From NCBI GenBank assembly GCA_963733345.1, contig CAVTDX010000079.1:22034-86033 (forward strand): a stretch of 64,000 nt of DNA, written 5' to 3'. This DNA is from BOG-1155 sp963733345. GTDB lineage: Bacteria; Desulfobacterota; Syntrophorhabdia; Syntrophorhabdales; WCHB1-27. Under the pieces are notes generated by a model, which worked only from the letters and a program-made list of their open reading frames with translations, was not told the origin of the DNA and ran no database searches. Position numbers and translations under genes: made by a program. Of this stretch, positions 23,559 to 33,820 are shown one piece after another (positions within the stretch are counted from its first letter, which is position 1; each line of letters starts with the position of its first letter).

Positions 23559-24917
23559 ATGAAGTATAAGATCGCATTTTTGTTCCTTCTCCTTTTCTTT
23601 GTTGCTTACGTGCTGCTGTCCAGCCTTAATGGCGCCATAGTGCGGGTAGATGCCGGCTTCGGCGTGCTCCCCGAGACGTCCGTCGCCAACTATATCGCCG
23701 CCGCCTTCTTGCTGGGCGTTGTCGTTTCCCTCATTGCAGGTTTTTTCACCGATGTGCACAGGGGCCTGGCAAAGTGGCGCGGCAAAAGGAAGGAGAGGCT
23801 CAGGACCGAGGCGAAAGACCTTGTCGAGAAGGGGAAACTATACGAGAGGAAAGGCGAACCGGAGAAGGCGGAGGAGTATTTCAACCGCGCCATAAAGTCA
23901 ATGCCCGATATGGAAGAGCCCTACCTGCTTTTCGCCGGGATGTACGCGGCGAGAGGCGCGGAGGATAAAGCGATCGAGGTTCTGGACCGAGCCGAAGGAT
24001 TTCTTGGCAAGAAAGAAGCGATGCTGCTGGAAAAAGCACGGATTCACCGCGGCATGCGGGACCTCGACGCCGTCGAGCGGGACCTGCTGGAGGTGCTGAA
24101 AGTCAGAGATTCGAGCCTGGAGGCCGGGTGCGGTTTAAGGGACCTCTACATCGGCCGGAAGGCATGGGCCAAGGCTTTGGAGATGGAGGAGAAGGTGCGA
24201 AAGCAGGTAAGGATGCCCGAAGAGGAACAGCGATTCATCGGGCTCCGGTACGAGAGCGCAAAGGAGCGCTTCCTGAGGCAGGATCCGAAGCTCCACGAGC
24301 AAGTGCTGAAGGACCTGAGGGAGATCGCCAAGGACGACAAACGCTTCATCCCCGCCTATACGCTAATCGCAGAAGTCTACAAGAAGATGGGCAAGCTGAA
24401 CGACGCGGGCAGGGTGTACGGCCGCGGCTTTGCAAAGACGGGCCATGTCGTCTTCCTTCGTCAGATGGAAGACCTCTATATCGACAGGGGGGAGCCGGGC
24501 GTCATATTGAAGATTTACCGCCGTCTCCTCGATGTGGCGCCCAGAAACCAGTTGCTCATGTTCTTTTACGCGCGGCTCTGCCTGAAGCTGGAAATGATCG
24601 ACGAAGCGATCGACCTTTTGAAGACGTTGCTTGCAGACGAGAAGGAATTCAGGGGACTTCACCGGGCGATGGCGGAGGCGTACATTCACCGGGGCGAATT
24701 CGAGGACGCAGTCAAGGAGTTCGCGAGGGCTTTTCCCATGAGCCAGGCCTATCTCCCCTTCTACTGCGCAACGTGTCTGGCCGTCAAAGAGGAATGGGCC
24801 GATTTCTGCGAAATATGTTCGAGCTGGAACACAATTAATATCCGTCAGGAAGGTCTCTTTTTCCGGGAGGCAGAGGACCTGCGGGCCCTTTACGAGGCAA
24901 ACTGGGAGGCGACATGA
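23559..24917 (+). CDS. LapA-LapB-like fusion: two membrane helices, TPR array, rubredoxin-like knuckle
   Basis: 452 residues. The N terminus has two hydrophobic helices (residues ~4-22 and ~44-66) like LapA/YciS (DUF1049). Residues ~85-400 are tetratricopeptide repeats. The C terminus holds CATC...CEICSSW (about residues 408-428), like the rubredoxin-type metal site of LapB/YciM. In E. coli LapA and LapB are separate and LapB directs FtsH to degrade LpxC, controlling lipopolysaccharide synthesis. The single-chain arrangement suggests the same job, but E. coli LapB has its own anchor, so this is inference. It overlaps apgM by 4 bases. Confidence 0.75.
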   Translation: MKYKIAFLFLLLFFVAYVLLSSLNGAIVRVDAGFGVLPETSVANYIAAAFLLGVVVSLIAGFFTDVHRGLAKWRGKRKERLRTEAKDLVEKGKLYERKGEPEKAEEYFNRAIKSMPDMEEPYLLFAGMYAARGAEDKAIEVLDRAEGFLGKKEAMLLEKARIHRGMRDLDAVERDLLEVLKVRDSSLEAGCGLRDLYIGRKAWAKALEMEEKVRKQVRMPEEEQRFIGLRYESAKERFLRQDPKLHEQVLKDLREIAKDDKRFIPAYTLIAEVYKKMGKLNDAGRVYGRGFAKTGHVVFLRQMEDLYIDRGEPGVILKIYRRLLDVAPRNQLLMFFYARLCLKLEMIDEAIDLLKTLLADEKEFRGLHRAMAEAYIHRGEFEDAVKEFARAFPMSQAYLPFYCATCLAVKEEWADFCEICSSWNTINIRQEGLFFREAEDLRALYEANWEAT

Positions 24918-26110
24918 TGGGCGACCTCATTCTAAGAAACGACAATAAGATTATCTTTCTTATCCTTGACGGGCTTGGGGATATTCCCGACCCGGCGCAC
25001 TCTCTTGCAACCCCCCTTGAGAGCGCAAAGAAGCCCAACATTGACCGTCTCGCGGTGGAGAGAGGCGTGCTCGGCCGCACCATCCCGGTGGGGATCGGCG
25101 TGACGCCGGGCAGCGGTCCCGGCCATTTGAGCCTCTTCGGCTATGACCCTTTGCGCTGCGAGATAGGCAGGGGCATCTTAGAAGCGCTCGGACTCGACAT
25201 GGACCTTGAGCCGAGCGATGTAGCCGCCAGGGGCAATTTTTGCACCGTTAAGGACGGCATTGTTGCAGACCGGAGGGCGGGCAGGATAGACACCTCCGTC
25301 GGGAAGCGGCTGGTCGAGGGCCTTTCGCAGGCCGTCCCGTCGGTGGAAGGGGTGCGGGTGCTGATAAAGGCAGGGGTTTCTCACAGGTTCGGGGTCGTCT
25401 TCAGAGGAGAGGGTCTGTCCGATGCATTGGAGGACGCGGACCCGCACAGGGAGGGGAAGCCTTTCGAATGGGCGGCCCCGCAGACGACCGCGGCAGAGAG
25501 GACCGCCAGGGTCGTCAATGCATTCATAAGAAAAGCGATGGACGTGCTGAAGGAAGAGCCAGCGGCCAACGGGGTCCTCCTCAGGGGCTTTTCGAAGCGC
25601 CCAGACATCCCCCGGTTCCCGGAAAAATATCGGATGGACGCGCTTGCCATTACCACCTATCCCATGTATCGGGGGATTGCGAAGGTGTTAGGCATGAGTG
25701 TGGAAAAGGTCCCCGCGGACTATAAAGAGATGGTCGCTATCCTCAAGGAGTATTACGACCGGTACCAGTTTTTTTTCCTGCACGTTAAAGAGACGGATGT
25801 GGCCGGGGAAGACGGTAATTTCAGGGAGAAGACAAGGGCGATAGAGTTCGTAGACAGGATCATTCCCGACATCTATGCGCTCAAGCCGAAGGTGCTCGTC
25901 GTCGCCGGCGACCATTCGACCCCCTGTCTCCTCAAAGGCCACAGCTGGCACCCCGTGCCCCTTTTGATAGTCGCGGACACGGGCGAGACTGACGGCGTCT
26001 CCTTCAACGAAAAGGAGTGTCTGAAGGGCAGCATAGGGACGATCTACGCGAAAGAGCTGATGACCCTTGCCATGGCCTACGGCTTGAAGCTTGACAAGTA
26101 TGGCGCCTGA
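24914..26110 (+). CDS. apgM: Cofactor-independent phosphoglycerate mutase, archaeal type (ApgM)
   Basis: 398 residues of the alkaline phosphatase superfamily. It interconverts 2- and 3-phosphoglycerate without 2,3-bisphosphoglycerate. Motifs: LILDGLGDIPDP (metal-binding Asp), GVTPGSGPGHLSLFGYDP (nucleophile Ser), HVKETDVAGEDGN and VAGDHSTPC. ApgM-type enzymes are found in archaea and many anaerobic deltaproteobacteria. It may be the only mutase for glycolysis/gluconeogenesis, but the rest of the genome is not seen. Confidence 0.93.
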   Translation: MMGDLILRNDNKIIFLILDGLGDIPDPAHSLATPLESAKKPNIDRLAVERGVLGRTIPVGIGVTPGSGPGHLSLFGYDPLRCEIGRGILEALGLDMDLEPSDVAARGNFCTVKDGIVADRRAGRIDTSVGKRLVEGLSQAVPSVEGVRVLIKAGVSHRFGVVFRGEGLSDALEDADPHREGKPFEWAAPQTTAAERTARVVNAFIRKAMDVLKEEPAANGVLLRGFSKRPDIPRFPEKYRMDALAITTYPMYRGIAKVLGMSVEKVPADYKEMVAILKEYYDRYQFFFLHVKETDVAGEDGNFREKTRAIEFVDRIIPDIYALKPKVLVVAGDHSTPCLLKGHSWHPVPLLIVADTGETDGVSFNEKECLKGSIGTIYAKELMTLAMAYGLKLDKYGA

Positions 26111-26174
26111 TGCCGAGCCGGCCTCGAAGCCCCATCTTTGTCGGCGCCTCGTCGCTGGGCTCGCCGCGCTCGTT

Positions 26175-26219
26175 CGCCGGCAAAGCCGGCGGCGCCTCCC
26201 CCTCCAAAAAAGGAGGGGG
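26175..26219. repeat. Double-hairpin intergenic repeat, copy 1
   Basis: GCCGGC-AAA-GCCGGC (about 26176-26190) is followed by a perfect hairpin, CCCCCTCC (26198-26205) AAAAAA GGAGGGGG (26212-26219). Read on the minus strand it shares GGGGAGGC and CCGGCTTTGCCGG with the repeat at 54989-55047. It lies between apgM and comF in the same transcript direction. Confidence 0.6.
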
Positions 26220-26288
26220 CCGGGTGCAGAAGTACGCCTGTCTCGACGGATCAAAGCCGATCGGGCGGCTTCCGGGCGGCGACTCTTA

Positions 26289-26990
26289 ATGCGACTCGGC
26301 ATGGGCCTCGCAAAGTCCGTAGTGGAGCTTATCTATCCTGTCCATTGCGGAGGATGCGGCAGGGAAGGGGAGGCGCTCTGCCCCGCTTGCAGGCGCTCTT
26401 TTATCGCCCTCGACAGCGCTTTCGTTTGTCCCCGTTGCGGCAGATGGACTGGCAGCGACGCGGTATGCGGCGGATGCATCGTCTATCCCCCCCGTTTCGC
26501 GCGCGGGTTTTACGTCTTTTCCTTCGAGGGACCGCTGAGGGAGGCCGTTCATGCATTCAAGTTCGGGGGCAGGATCGACGTGGGAAGGGCCCTGATGCGG
26601 ATGAGCCGGGAAAAAATCGCTTCCTTCGCGGATGCCTTCGACGTGGTGATCCCGCTCCCGGTCACAGAAAAGAGGCTTAAAAAGCGCGGCTTCAACCAGG
26701 CGTTCATCATGGCGGAAGAGATATCGCGCGTCACCGGCGCCCCCATCGACTACAAGACTCTCGTGAAGATGAAGGAGACCAAAGACCAGTACATGCTGTC
26801 GAAAGAAGAGAGGAAGCAGAACATACGGGGGGGTTTCTTCCTGAACGACGGCCGGCGCCTCGCGGGCAGACGGTTGTTGCTCGTGGATGACCTTTATACC
26901 ACGGGCAATACCGCGGCTGAGGCCTGCCGGATGCTGCTGCGGACAAAAGCGAAGGAGGTCCTCTTCTTCGCCCTTGCACGAACGCCCTGA
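26289..26990 (+). CDS. ComF-family phosphoribosyltransferase-like protein
   Basis: About 233 residues. An N-terminal zinc-binding part with Cys pairs (CGGCGREGEALCPAC, CPRC, CGGC) precedes a type I phosphoribosyltransferase domain: IPLPVTEKRLKKRGFNQA and the PRPP loop LLVDDLYTTGNTA. Relatives (ComF, GntX) are linked to DNA uptake or transformation; enzymatic activity is unproven. The ATG at 26289 is chosen because the zinc-binding domain starts directly after it; the open frame upstream contains the repeat and reads as low-complexity. Confidence 0.85.
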   Translation: MRLGMGLAKSVVELIYPVHCGGCGREGEALCPACRRSFIALDSAFVCPRCGRWTGSDAVCGGCIVYPPRFARGFYVFSFEGPLREAVHAFKFGGRIDVGRALMRMSREKIASFADAFDVVIPLPVTEKRLKKRGFNQAFIMAEEISRVTGAPIDYKTLVKMKETKDQYMLSKEERKQNIRGGFFLNDGRRLAGRRLLLVDDLYTTGNTAAEACRMLLRTKAKEVLFFALARTP

Positions 26991-29900
26991 TGAAAAAAGC
27001 ATTGCTCATCACTTTCGCGGCGCTTTTCGTCCTTGCCGGGATGACGCTTGCAGCCCGGCTTTATCTGCCGACCGTCGCGTGTCGCATTCTGGGCAAAGCC
27101 GTGGACGGCACGGTGGAGGCATCCGGCTCGAGCATTTCACTCTGCGACGGACGGCTCGTGCTGAAGCTTAAAGGGTTGCGGATAAAGGGCAGGATCGAAG
27201 GCGTCGTGGGTACATGCGAGGTGCGAGCGGCGCCGTGGAAAGGCGTTTACCTCGAGTACTTCGCCATTTCGGATTTCGCGATCAGGATCGGAAGCCAGAG
27301 GGGTCATATAGGTCTTTATCCCGTGCCGGTAGAGCTGGCGGAGATCCGGAGGGGCACGGTCGAGTATGAAGGTCGCACTTACGTGCTCCGCGAGATGAGA
27401 GTGACCAACTTCAACACCGGCGGCAAGCTGGAATTCAGCATAGACGGAGGGATCGAGGGACTGGGGAACCTGAAGACCAGGGGCGAAGGAATCTTTGGGG
27501 AAAAGCGGTCGGACCTGAAAGGCGAATACTCGCTGACAGGGGTAGAAATAGCACGGGTCTTGAAAGACTACGAGGGTCTGGCCGACTCCCAAGGTGTCTT
27601 TACATACCGGGACGGCGTGCTCGTGATGGACGGCGAGGTGCAGGCGCCATACTTCTCGATGCTGGAAGACTTCCTGAGGCGACGGCTCGTCTCGGAGAGG
27701 AATGTCTGCCGCATCCATCTGAAGAGGGCCGGCGAAGAAACGGACGTCGCTTTGTCCGGCCTTTCCTTCAAAGGCGCGCCAGTTTCGTTGACGTTCTCGG
27801 CTGCCCGGAAGAAGCTCTCCTATCTTGAGTTGAAGACCGGCTTCATCGCGATTCCCGACCTGATGGAATATATCGATCCGGCTTCTTTCGCGGAAGGGGA
27901 TTGGGGCCCTCTCTCTTTTATCAAGAACGGGAACTTAGCCGTCGACAGTTTCGTATTCAGGAGGGGAAAGCCTATTGCGGCGGATCTGGAGGTGCGCGAT
28001 GTCGAGGCGGAGGTCGGGAAAGTCGCGTTCCGTGGGTTGAGCGGCTCACTCGCCATCCGTGACAAGGCCCTGGTCTTATCGGGCTTCGAGGGGAAACTGG
28101 GGCAGGGGCGGCTATTTGGGGTAACGGGTCTCGTTCCGCTGACGCGCAGCCGGGATGTACGCCTGAAGGGGCAATATGCGCTGGACCTCAGGGAGCTGGC
28201 AGGTCTCGCCGGGACCGAGGGCATAGAGGTCCTCGCCGGGACCGCCGAAGGAGACATCGAACTGCGCGGAAGGCAGGCCAGTGGTTTCAACGTCGAAGGC
28301 GCGGGGACTCTTCGGGACGGCAGATTCATTTGGAAGCGCCTCGCCCTCGAGGCGTCGGGCAGCTACGCGTTCAAGGATCGACGCGTAACCTTCGCCCCCC
28401 TCGTGATAAGAGGGGCCGCAACGAGGCTCCTCGTGAGGGGGAGCGTAGAAATAGCGCAGGCAAACCTGCAGGTGCGGGGAATAATAGACAGCCGCCAGAT
28501 AGAGGTCCTGCTGGGCCGCCCATATCATCTGCAAGGGCCAGTCGGCGTCGACGGTGTGGCGGGGCTCAAAGACGGCGCCTTCCAGGCGGCAGGGCGTCTG
28601 GCGATGACAGACCTTTCATTCGAGATACCCCGGGTGATGAAAAAAGGACGCGGGGTAGAGAGCCTCGGCCTTCGTGTCGCTCCACGGAAAAAAGGGCGGA
28701 GAGCTTACGGTGGACAACCTCGATTACACCCTTGGCCCTCTCAATGCTGTATTTAGCGCAACGGTCGCGGAGGAAGGATCTCCCGCCTGCATCTGGCGCT
28801 GGATGTTCCAAGGATCGAAGAGCTGTCGAGGCTCTTTTTTTTTGACGATCGCGAGACACGGGGAGACCTGAAGGCCGACGTTCACGTGGAGGACCTGCCG
28901 TACCCCGTAACCAAGCTCCCCCTGATGCGGGGATACCTGACATTTCGCGGAAGCATCCTGCGCCCTTCGGCGCTTGCTTTGCCGCTCACGGGCATCGACC
29001 TTGCCGCAACCTTTGAGGGGGACCGGTTTACCATCGACTTGTCCGGCCTGCGCGTTGGGACAAGCGCGCTCTCAAAGGCGCATCTTATTGTGGCGGGTCT
29101 CGACTCGCCCCACTTCACCCTTGGGGTCGATATGGATTCTTTTGACCCGGTCGATTTTGAAGGGATCTACGACAATCGGTTCAGGATGCCCGTAATTGTC
29201 TCAGGGAGTCTCGCCGACAGGACGACGGGGGAGTTTCTGCTGCGATCGGACAGGGTGCGCCTGCGCGGCGTGATCCTCAAAGGCCTGGAGATGAAAGGCG
29301 CCTTCGGGGGCCGGATGCTGACGGTGACCCGGGGAGGGGCGGAACTGGGAAAGGGCAAGCTCGTTTTTCAGGGAGACGCCTATCTCGGGTCCGCCTCCAG
29401 GATAAACCTGATGGGGCGCCTGTCCGACGTGTCCGCTTGTGAGGTTTTTGCGTTTTTGGGGGAAAAACAGGACGTCTTCGAAGGGACCGGATCGATTTCT
29501 GCAAACCTCGCGTTCACCGGCAGGGACAGCGGTCAGCTTGCGAGAAGCGCGAGCGGCGCCGTGCATCTGGAAAGCCGGGATGGGGTCATCAGAAAATGGA
29601 ACATCCTTTCCAAGATACTGGCCCTCACCAACGTATCCGACCTTCTTCGGGGACGGGTGGACCTGACGCGGGAAGGTCTCGTCTACAAGCGACTCGCGGC
29701 TTCCTTAGAGGGTCGCAACGGCGTCTTTCACACCGACGACTTCCTGATAGACAGTCCTTCTATGCTTATTACGGGCGCAGGCGACATCGATGCGGCGGGA
29801 AAGGAGATCGACGGCGAGATGACGCTGTCGCCGCTCGTGACCATGGACAGGATCATCAACCTGATCCCCCTTTTGCGCGACACCTTTCGCGAGAAAAAGA

Positions 29901-30067
29901 GCGGCTTTCTCTTTTTTGTTTACAGAATCAAAGGGCCCCTGGACGACCCGGAGATAGAATCGAGCTATGTCCGGAGCGTAGAGGAGAGGATTGTCTACCT
30001 GTTACGCAACGTCATTAAGCTCCCCAAAGCGCTCTGGGACCAACTTCGCAAGGAGTTGCAGCGATGA
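26990..30067 (+). CDS. AsmA/DUF3971-like large envelope protein (two compensating frameshifts)
   Basis: Restored length about 1025 residues. A single N-terminal membrane anchor (ALLITFAALFVLAGMTLAA) precedes a long beta-rich periplasmic body, with AsmA-like C-terminal features: EGTGSISANLAFTGRDSG, MLITGAGDIDAAGKEIDGEM and FLFFVYRIKGPLDDPEI. AsmA/YhdP/TamB-class proteins are thought to move phospholipid to the outer membrane. The frame shifts near 28670-28685 and returns near 28770; between them SLHGKKGGELTVDNLDY and LGPLNAVFSATVAEEG read in another frame, and afterwards RLHLALDVPRIEELSRL. Both breaks look like single-base errors. Confidence 0.75.
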
Positions 30068-30921
30068 AAATCGGCATTATAGGGGCCGGGAGAGCCGGCG
30101 TCGCCCTCGGATATGTATTGAGAACGAAGGGTCTTGAAGTGGTCGTCGTCGCTTCGAGGCGGCAGGCTTCCCTCGAAACCGCAAAGACGTATATCGGCCC
30201 TGACTGCTTCTACACCCTCGACAACAACCTGGCCGTGCAGATGGCCGACATCGTAGCCGTGACTACTCAGGACAGGGAGATAAAGGATGTGGCCGCGCAG
30301 ATCGCCGCGGTTCCGGGAAGGCTCGACGGGAAGCTGTTTTTTCATACGAGCGGCGCCCATGCGGCGTCCGAGCTCTCGGCCCTGGAAGGGAAGGGGGCCC
30401 TGCTTGGCTCACTGCATCCTCTTCAGACGTTTCCCGATATAGATGCGGGCATCAGGGACCTGCCGTCCGCCTACATTTTTATCGAAGGCGACGAGAAGGC
30501 GCTTCCTGCTCTCACGGAGATCGCGTCGTCCATAGGCGTCGACGTCGTCGTGATAGAAAGTTCACACAAGATGCTTTATCACGTCTCGGCAGTTTTTGTC
30601 TGCAATCTGCTCGCCGCGCTCCTCTATGCCGGGGAGGGCGTCATGGGCCGCATCGGAATCGGACTCAAACCCTTCTATCCGATCATCAGGGCAACCCTTC
30701 GGAACATCGAGGCCAAGGGGCCGCTCCTCTCGCTCACGGGACCGGTGGCGCGGGGCGACGTGGGCACTGTCTTGTCCCACCTGGAAGCCATCCGGGACAT
30801 GCCGCTGCACGGGAGAATCTACGAGAGCCTCTCCCTGGCGGCGCTGGAAATGGCGCGGAAGAGGGGGACGGCGACGGAGGAGCAAATCGTGGCGATCAAG
30901 CGGCTGTTAGAAGGGGAATAG
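30064..30921 (+). CDS. Rossmann-like and DUF2520 domain protein
   Basis: 285 residues. NAD(P)-binding N terminus MKIGIIGAGRAGVALGYVL, ProC/F420-oxidoreductase-like. The C-terminal DUF2520 part includes SLHPLQTFPD and a helical region HVSAVFVCNLLAALLYAGEG that resembles the dimerisation domain of 6-phosphogluconate dehydrogenase-like enzymes. Ketopantoate-reductase- or pyrroline-reductase-like activity has been suggested for relatives; no substrate is proven. It overlaps the AsmA-like gene by 4 bases and closes the long plus-strand run from rplU. Confidence 0.82.
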   Translation: MKIGIIGAGRAGVALGYVLRTKGLEVVVVASRRQASLETAKTYIGPDCFYTLDNNLAVQMADIVAVTTQDREIKDVAAQIAAVPGRLDGKLFFHTSGAHAASELSALEGKGALLGSLHPLQTFPDIDAGIRDLPSAYIFIEGDEKALPALTEIASSIGVDVVVIESSHKMLYHVSAVFVCNLLAALLYAGEGVMGRIGIGLKPFYPIIRATLRNIEAKGPLLSLTGPVARGDVGTVLSHLEAIRDMPLHGRIYESLSLAALEMARKRGTATEEQIVAIKRLLEGE

Positions 30922-31110
30922 TCGGCGGTCAGCCTCCCTCGCAAAGGACCCGCATAGACAATGCATGAGAAAGCAACGCCCTTCCCCATAATTCCATTGG
31001 AGATATGACGCCCCATGAATTTGCAGGACAGAACGGCCAGAAGGTGGCCTGAATGAAATGGTATGCCGGATGCGGCGCATGCCACCAGAAATAACATGGG
31101 AATCAGCAAC

Positions 31111-31158
31111 AGTGATCTAAACCACCACCGGCTGAAGCCGGTGGTGGTTTAGATCACT
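31111..31158. repeat. 48-base near-perfect palindrome (22-bp stem, TGAA loop)
   Basis: Left arm 31111-31132 (starts AGTGATCTAAACC and ends CACCGGC), loop TGAA 31133-31136, right arm 31137-31158, all 22 pairs perfect. It lies in the 318-base gap between the DUF2520 gene and the CoA ligase. No T tract follows, so it is not a classical terminator. GGC-TGAA-GCC hairpins like this resemble the ends recognised by IS200/IS605-type transposases or palindromic mobile repeats; no transposase is nearby. The rest of the gap shows only the ligase ribosome binding site. Confidence 0.75.
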
Positions 31159-31239
31159 CGGTACTCGATAGTCGACGTCTTCTTTTTGGGCTTGACCACG
31201 AACGGAGAGAATTGATATAAGTGTTCAAAGGAGGCGCAC

Positions 31240-32586
31240 ATGACCAACGGATTTTTTAGCGAACGCATCGAAACGATGGCGCCCGCAGAGTTACGGGCGA
31301 TTCAGGAGCACAAATTCAAGAAGCAACTGGATTACGTATGGCAGAAGTCGGTTTTCTATCAGAAGAAATTCAAGGAGGCCGGCCTGGCGAGAGGCGACGT
31401 AAAGGGGCTGGACCACCTTTCCAAACTGCCTTTTACGGAAAAGGATGAGCTTAGGAAGAGCCAGGAGGACCATGCCCCGCTTGGATGGCATGTTGCTGCT
31501 CCGATGGAGGATATAATACGCATCCATTCTTCTTCGGGTACAACGGGGGTTCCTACGTTTATCGGCATCACCAGGCATGACCATCAGGTATGGACCGAGA
31601 TTACCTCGCGGTCCTTCTATGTACAGGGGCTTCGGAAAGAAGATATCGTGATCCACGCGGCCGGTCTCACATTCTTCGTGGGCGGCCTGCCATGCAAGGA
31701 TGCCATAGAGAACATAGGAAGCACGTTTGTGCCAATAGGGACGGGCGCGTCCGAGCGTGTAGTTATTACCGCGAAACTGCTGGGCGCTACCGCGCTTCAC
31801 TGCACCCCCTCGTACGCCATTTATCTCGCGGAATTCGTCAGAAAGAAATACGGCATGGATCCTGCCGATCTTGGTTTCAGGAAATGCGTGCTCGGGGCAG
31901 AGCCGGGGGGTGGAATTCCTTCCATAAGAAACCGGCTGCAAGAGGAATTCAGGGGCAGGGTTACAGAGGGTTTGGGCAACTCAGACGCTGCACCCGTCAT
32001 CTTCGGCGAATGTCCCGAACAGCAAGGCATGCATTTCAATGCCCAGGAGTTCATCGTATGTGAACTAATCGATCCGGATACAGGCGTTGTGCTCGACATG
32101 AAAGACGAGGCAGAAGGGGAACTTGTCTACACGCTTATCGATAGAGAAGCGCATCCGGTCGTAAGGTTCAGAACGCGCGACAGGATCAGGGTGTGGACAG
32201 GCGCCTGCGGATGTGGACGAACAAGTTTCCGGGTCCGCTGTTTGGGCAGGACAGACGACATGCTGATCGTGCTGGGCGTCAATGTCTTCCCGTCCGCCGT
32301 CAAAGATGTCGTCGCGGCCGCCCAGCCCAGGACAAACGGCGAAATGGTCGTGCTGCTCGACCAACCGGGACCAAACATACAGCCGCCCATACGGGTCCAG
32401 GTAGAGTATACCGACAAAGCGGGAGATGTTGGTCAGCTGAAGAAAGAGTTGGAGGGCAAGCTCCATGACCGCCTGCTTTCTCGCTTTGAGGTGGAGATGG
32501 TTCCCGATGGGACCCTGCCCCGTTATGAAATGAAGGCGAAGCTGGTAAGGAAGTTATGGGAAGGTCGGCCGGATCAGACTGCCTGA
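31240..32586 (+). CDS. Phenylacetate-CoA ligase-family AMP-forming enzyme
   Basis: 448 residues of the PaaK branch of adenylate-forming enzymes, activating an aryl acid with ATP and CoA. The P-loop HSSSGTTGVPTFIG, substrate/ATP region KCVLGAEPGGG, EGLGNSDAAPV and the catalytic C-terminal domain with LGRTDDMLIVLGVNVFP and a late Lys in RYEMKAKLVRK are all visible. AAAGGAGG lies 5 bases upstream of the ATG. Members act on phenylacetate, indoleacetate or benzoate-like acids; the exact substrate is uncertain. Neighbouring aminotransferases suggest amino-acid catabolism. Confidence 0.88.
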   Translation: MTNGFFSERIETMAPAELRAIQEHKFKKQLDYVWQKSVFYQKKFKEAGLARGDVKGLDHLSKLPFTEKDELRKSQEDHAPLGWHVAAPMEDIIRIHSSSGTTGVPTFIGITRHDHQVWTEITSRSFYVQGLRKEDIVIHAAGLTFFVGGLPCKDAIENIGSTFVPIGTGASERVVITAKLLGATALHCTPSYAIYLAEFVRKKYGMDPADLGFRKCVLGAEPGGGIPSIRNRLQEEFRGRVTEGLGNSDAAPVIFGECPEQQGMHFNAQEFIVCELIDPDTGVVLDMKDEAEGELVYTLIDREAHPVVRFRTRDRIRVWTGACGCGRTSFRVRCLGRTDDMLIVLGVNVFPSAVKDVVAAAQPRTNGEMVVLLDQPGPNIQPPIRVQVEYTDKAGDVGQLKKELEGKLHDRLLSRFEVEMVPDGTLPRYEMKAKLVRKLWEGRPDQTA

Positions 32587-32650
32587 GAGAAAGAAACTTA
32601 GAACTTCTGTCGCCGGGGAGCGACGAGTGAAAAGTGAAAAGGGCAGGGCG

Positions 32651-33820
32651 ATGAGAAAGCAGAAATCGATGCGATGCACCGCGAGGTCCGCTAAGATCCA
32701 GCCCTTTTATGTCATGGAGCTTTTGGAGAAAGCCCAGGCGATGGAGGCGCGCGGCGAGAAGGTGATACACATGGAGATAGGGGAGCCGGATTTCATAACC
32801 CCCCTCTCTATAAGAGAAGCGGGCGTGAGGAGCATGGAAGAGGGGCGCACCTTTTACACGCATAGCCTCGGTTTGCCTGAATTAAGGGAACGCATCGCAG
32901 CCTACTACGCCGAATCACAAGGCGTGAGCGTGCCGGCCGACAGGATCATCGTGACGAGCGGCACGTCGGGCGCCTTTTTTCTGCTGTGCTCGGCGCTTCT
33001 CGGTCCGGGAAGGAATTTCCTTGTCTCCGATCCCGGATACCCTTGTTACCGGAATTTCGGCACCCTTTTCAGCGCGCGCGTCCTCCCGCTGCCGGTTTCC
33101 GCCGCATCGCGGTTCGAGATCACGGCCGGCCAGGTGGAAGAGGCCGGTCGTCTACCGCACCTCTTGTTGCTGTGCAGTCCTGCCAACCCGACCGGGACTG
33201 TCTATGCGGCCGAATCCCTGGCGCGTCTTAATGACGCCGTGTCGAAGAAGGGCGGCCTGATGGCTGTGGACGAGATATACTCCGGTCTCATCTATGACCG
33301 GCGCTATCTTTCGTCCCTCGCGATATCGGACGAGGTCGTCGTGATCGACGGTTTTTCAAAGACTTACGCCATGACCGGCTGGAGGCTCGGATGGATGGTC
33401 GCGCCCCGGTCGCTCGTGCGGCCCATGCAGAGGGTGGCGCAAAACGTATTCATTTCGCCCCCCACGATCGCCCAGTATGCAGCCCTTGCCGCGTTCGACG
33501 CGGCGACTGAAATCGAGGCGATGAAGGAAACGTATCGCGAAAGACGGAATTTTTTGTTCCCCCGGCTGCAGCAGCTTGGCTTTGAGCTGCCCGCGTGGCC
33601 CGAAGGAGCCTTCTATATTTACGCAGGCATCGAGCGGTGGCGGATTGACAGCATGGCGTTCGTGGAGCGGGCGCTCGCCGAGGCAAGAGTCGCGATTACT
33701 CCGGGGTACGATTTCGGGGCCTACCGTGCGGGCAGCCATGTGCGGTTCTCATTCGCGAACAGCATCGAAAACCTGAAAGAGGGATGCGAGCGACTGGGCG
33801 CGTGGCTGGGCGGTTTATAG
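32651..33820 (+). CDS. Class I/II pyridoxal-phosphate aminotransferase
   Basis: About 389 residues of fold type I. HMEIGEPDFITPLSIREA, the substrate/PLP region PANPTGTVY, AVDEIYSGLIYD and the PLP-binding Lys in DGFSKTYAMTGWRLGW are visible; Arg of the carboxylate site in HVRFSFANS. The ATG at 32651 is taken because the GTG at 32627 gives an additional, non-family N terminus. It belongs to the aspartate/aromatic aminotransferase group; specificity is unclear. It follows the CoA ligase by about 65 bases. Confidence 0.88.
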   Translation: MRKQKSMRCTARSAKIQPFYVMELLEKAQAMEARGEKVIHMEIGEPDFITPLSIREAGVRSMEEGRTFYTHSLGLPELRERIAAYYAESQGVSVPADRIIVTSGTSGAFFLLCSALLGPGRNFLVSDPGYPCYRNFGTLFSARVLPLPVSAASRFEITAGQVEEAGRLPHLLLLCSPANPTGTVYAAESLARLNDAVSKKGGLMAVDEIYSGLIYDRRYLSSLAISDEVVVIDGFSKTYAMTGWRLGWMVAPRSLVRPMQRVAQNVFISPPTIAQYAALAAFDAATEIEAMKETYRERRNFLFPRLQQLGFELPAWPEGAFYIYAGIERWRIDSMAFVERALAEARVAITPGYDFGAYRAGSHVRFSFANSIENLKEGCERLGAWLGGL

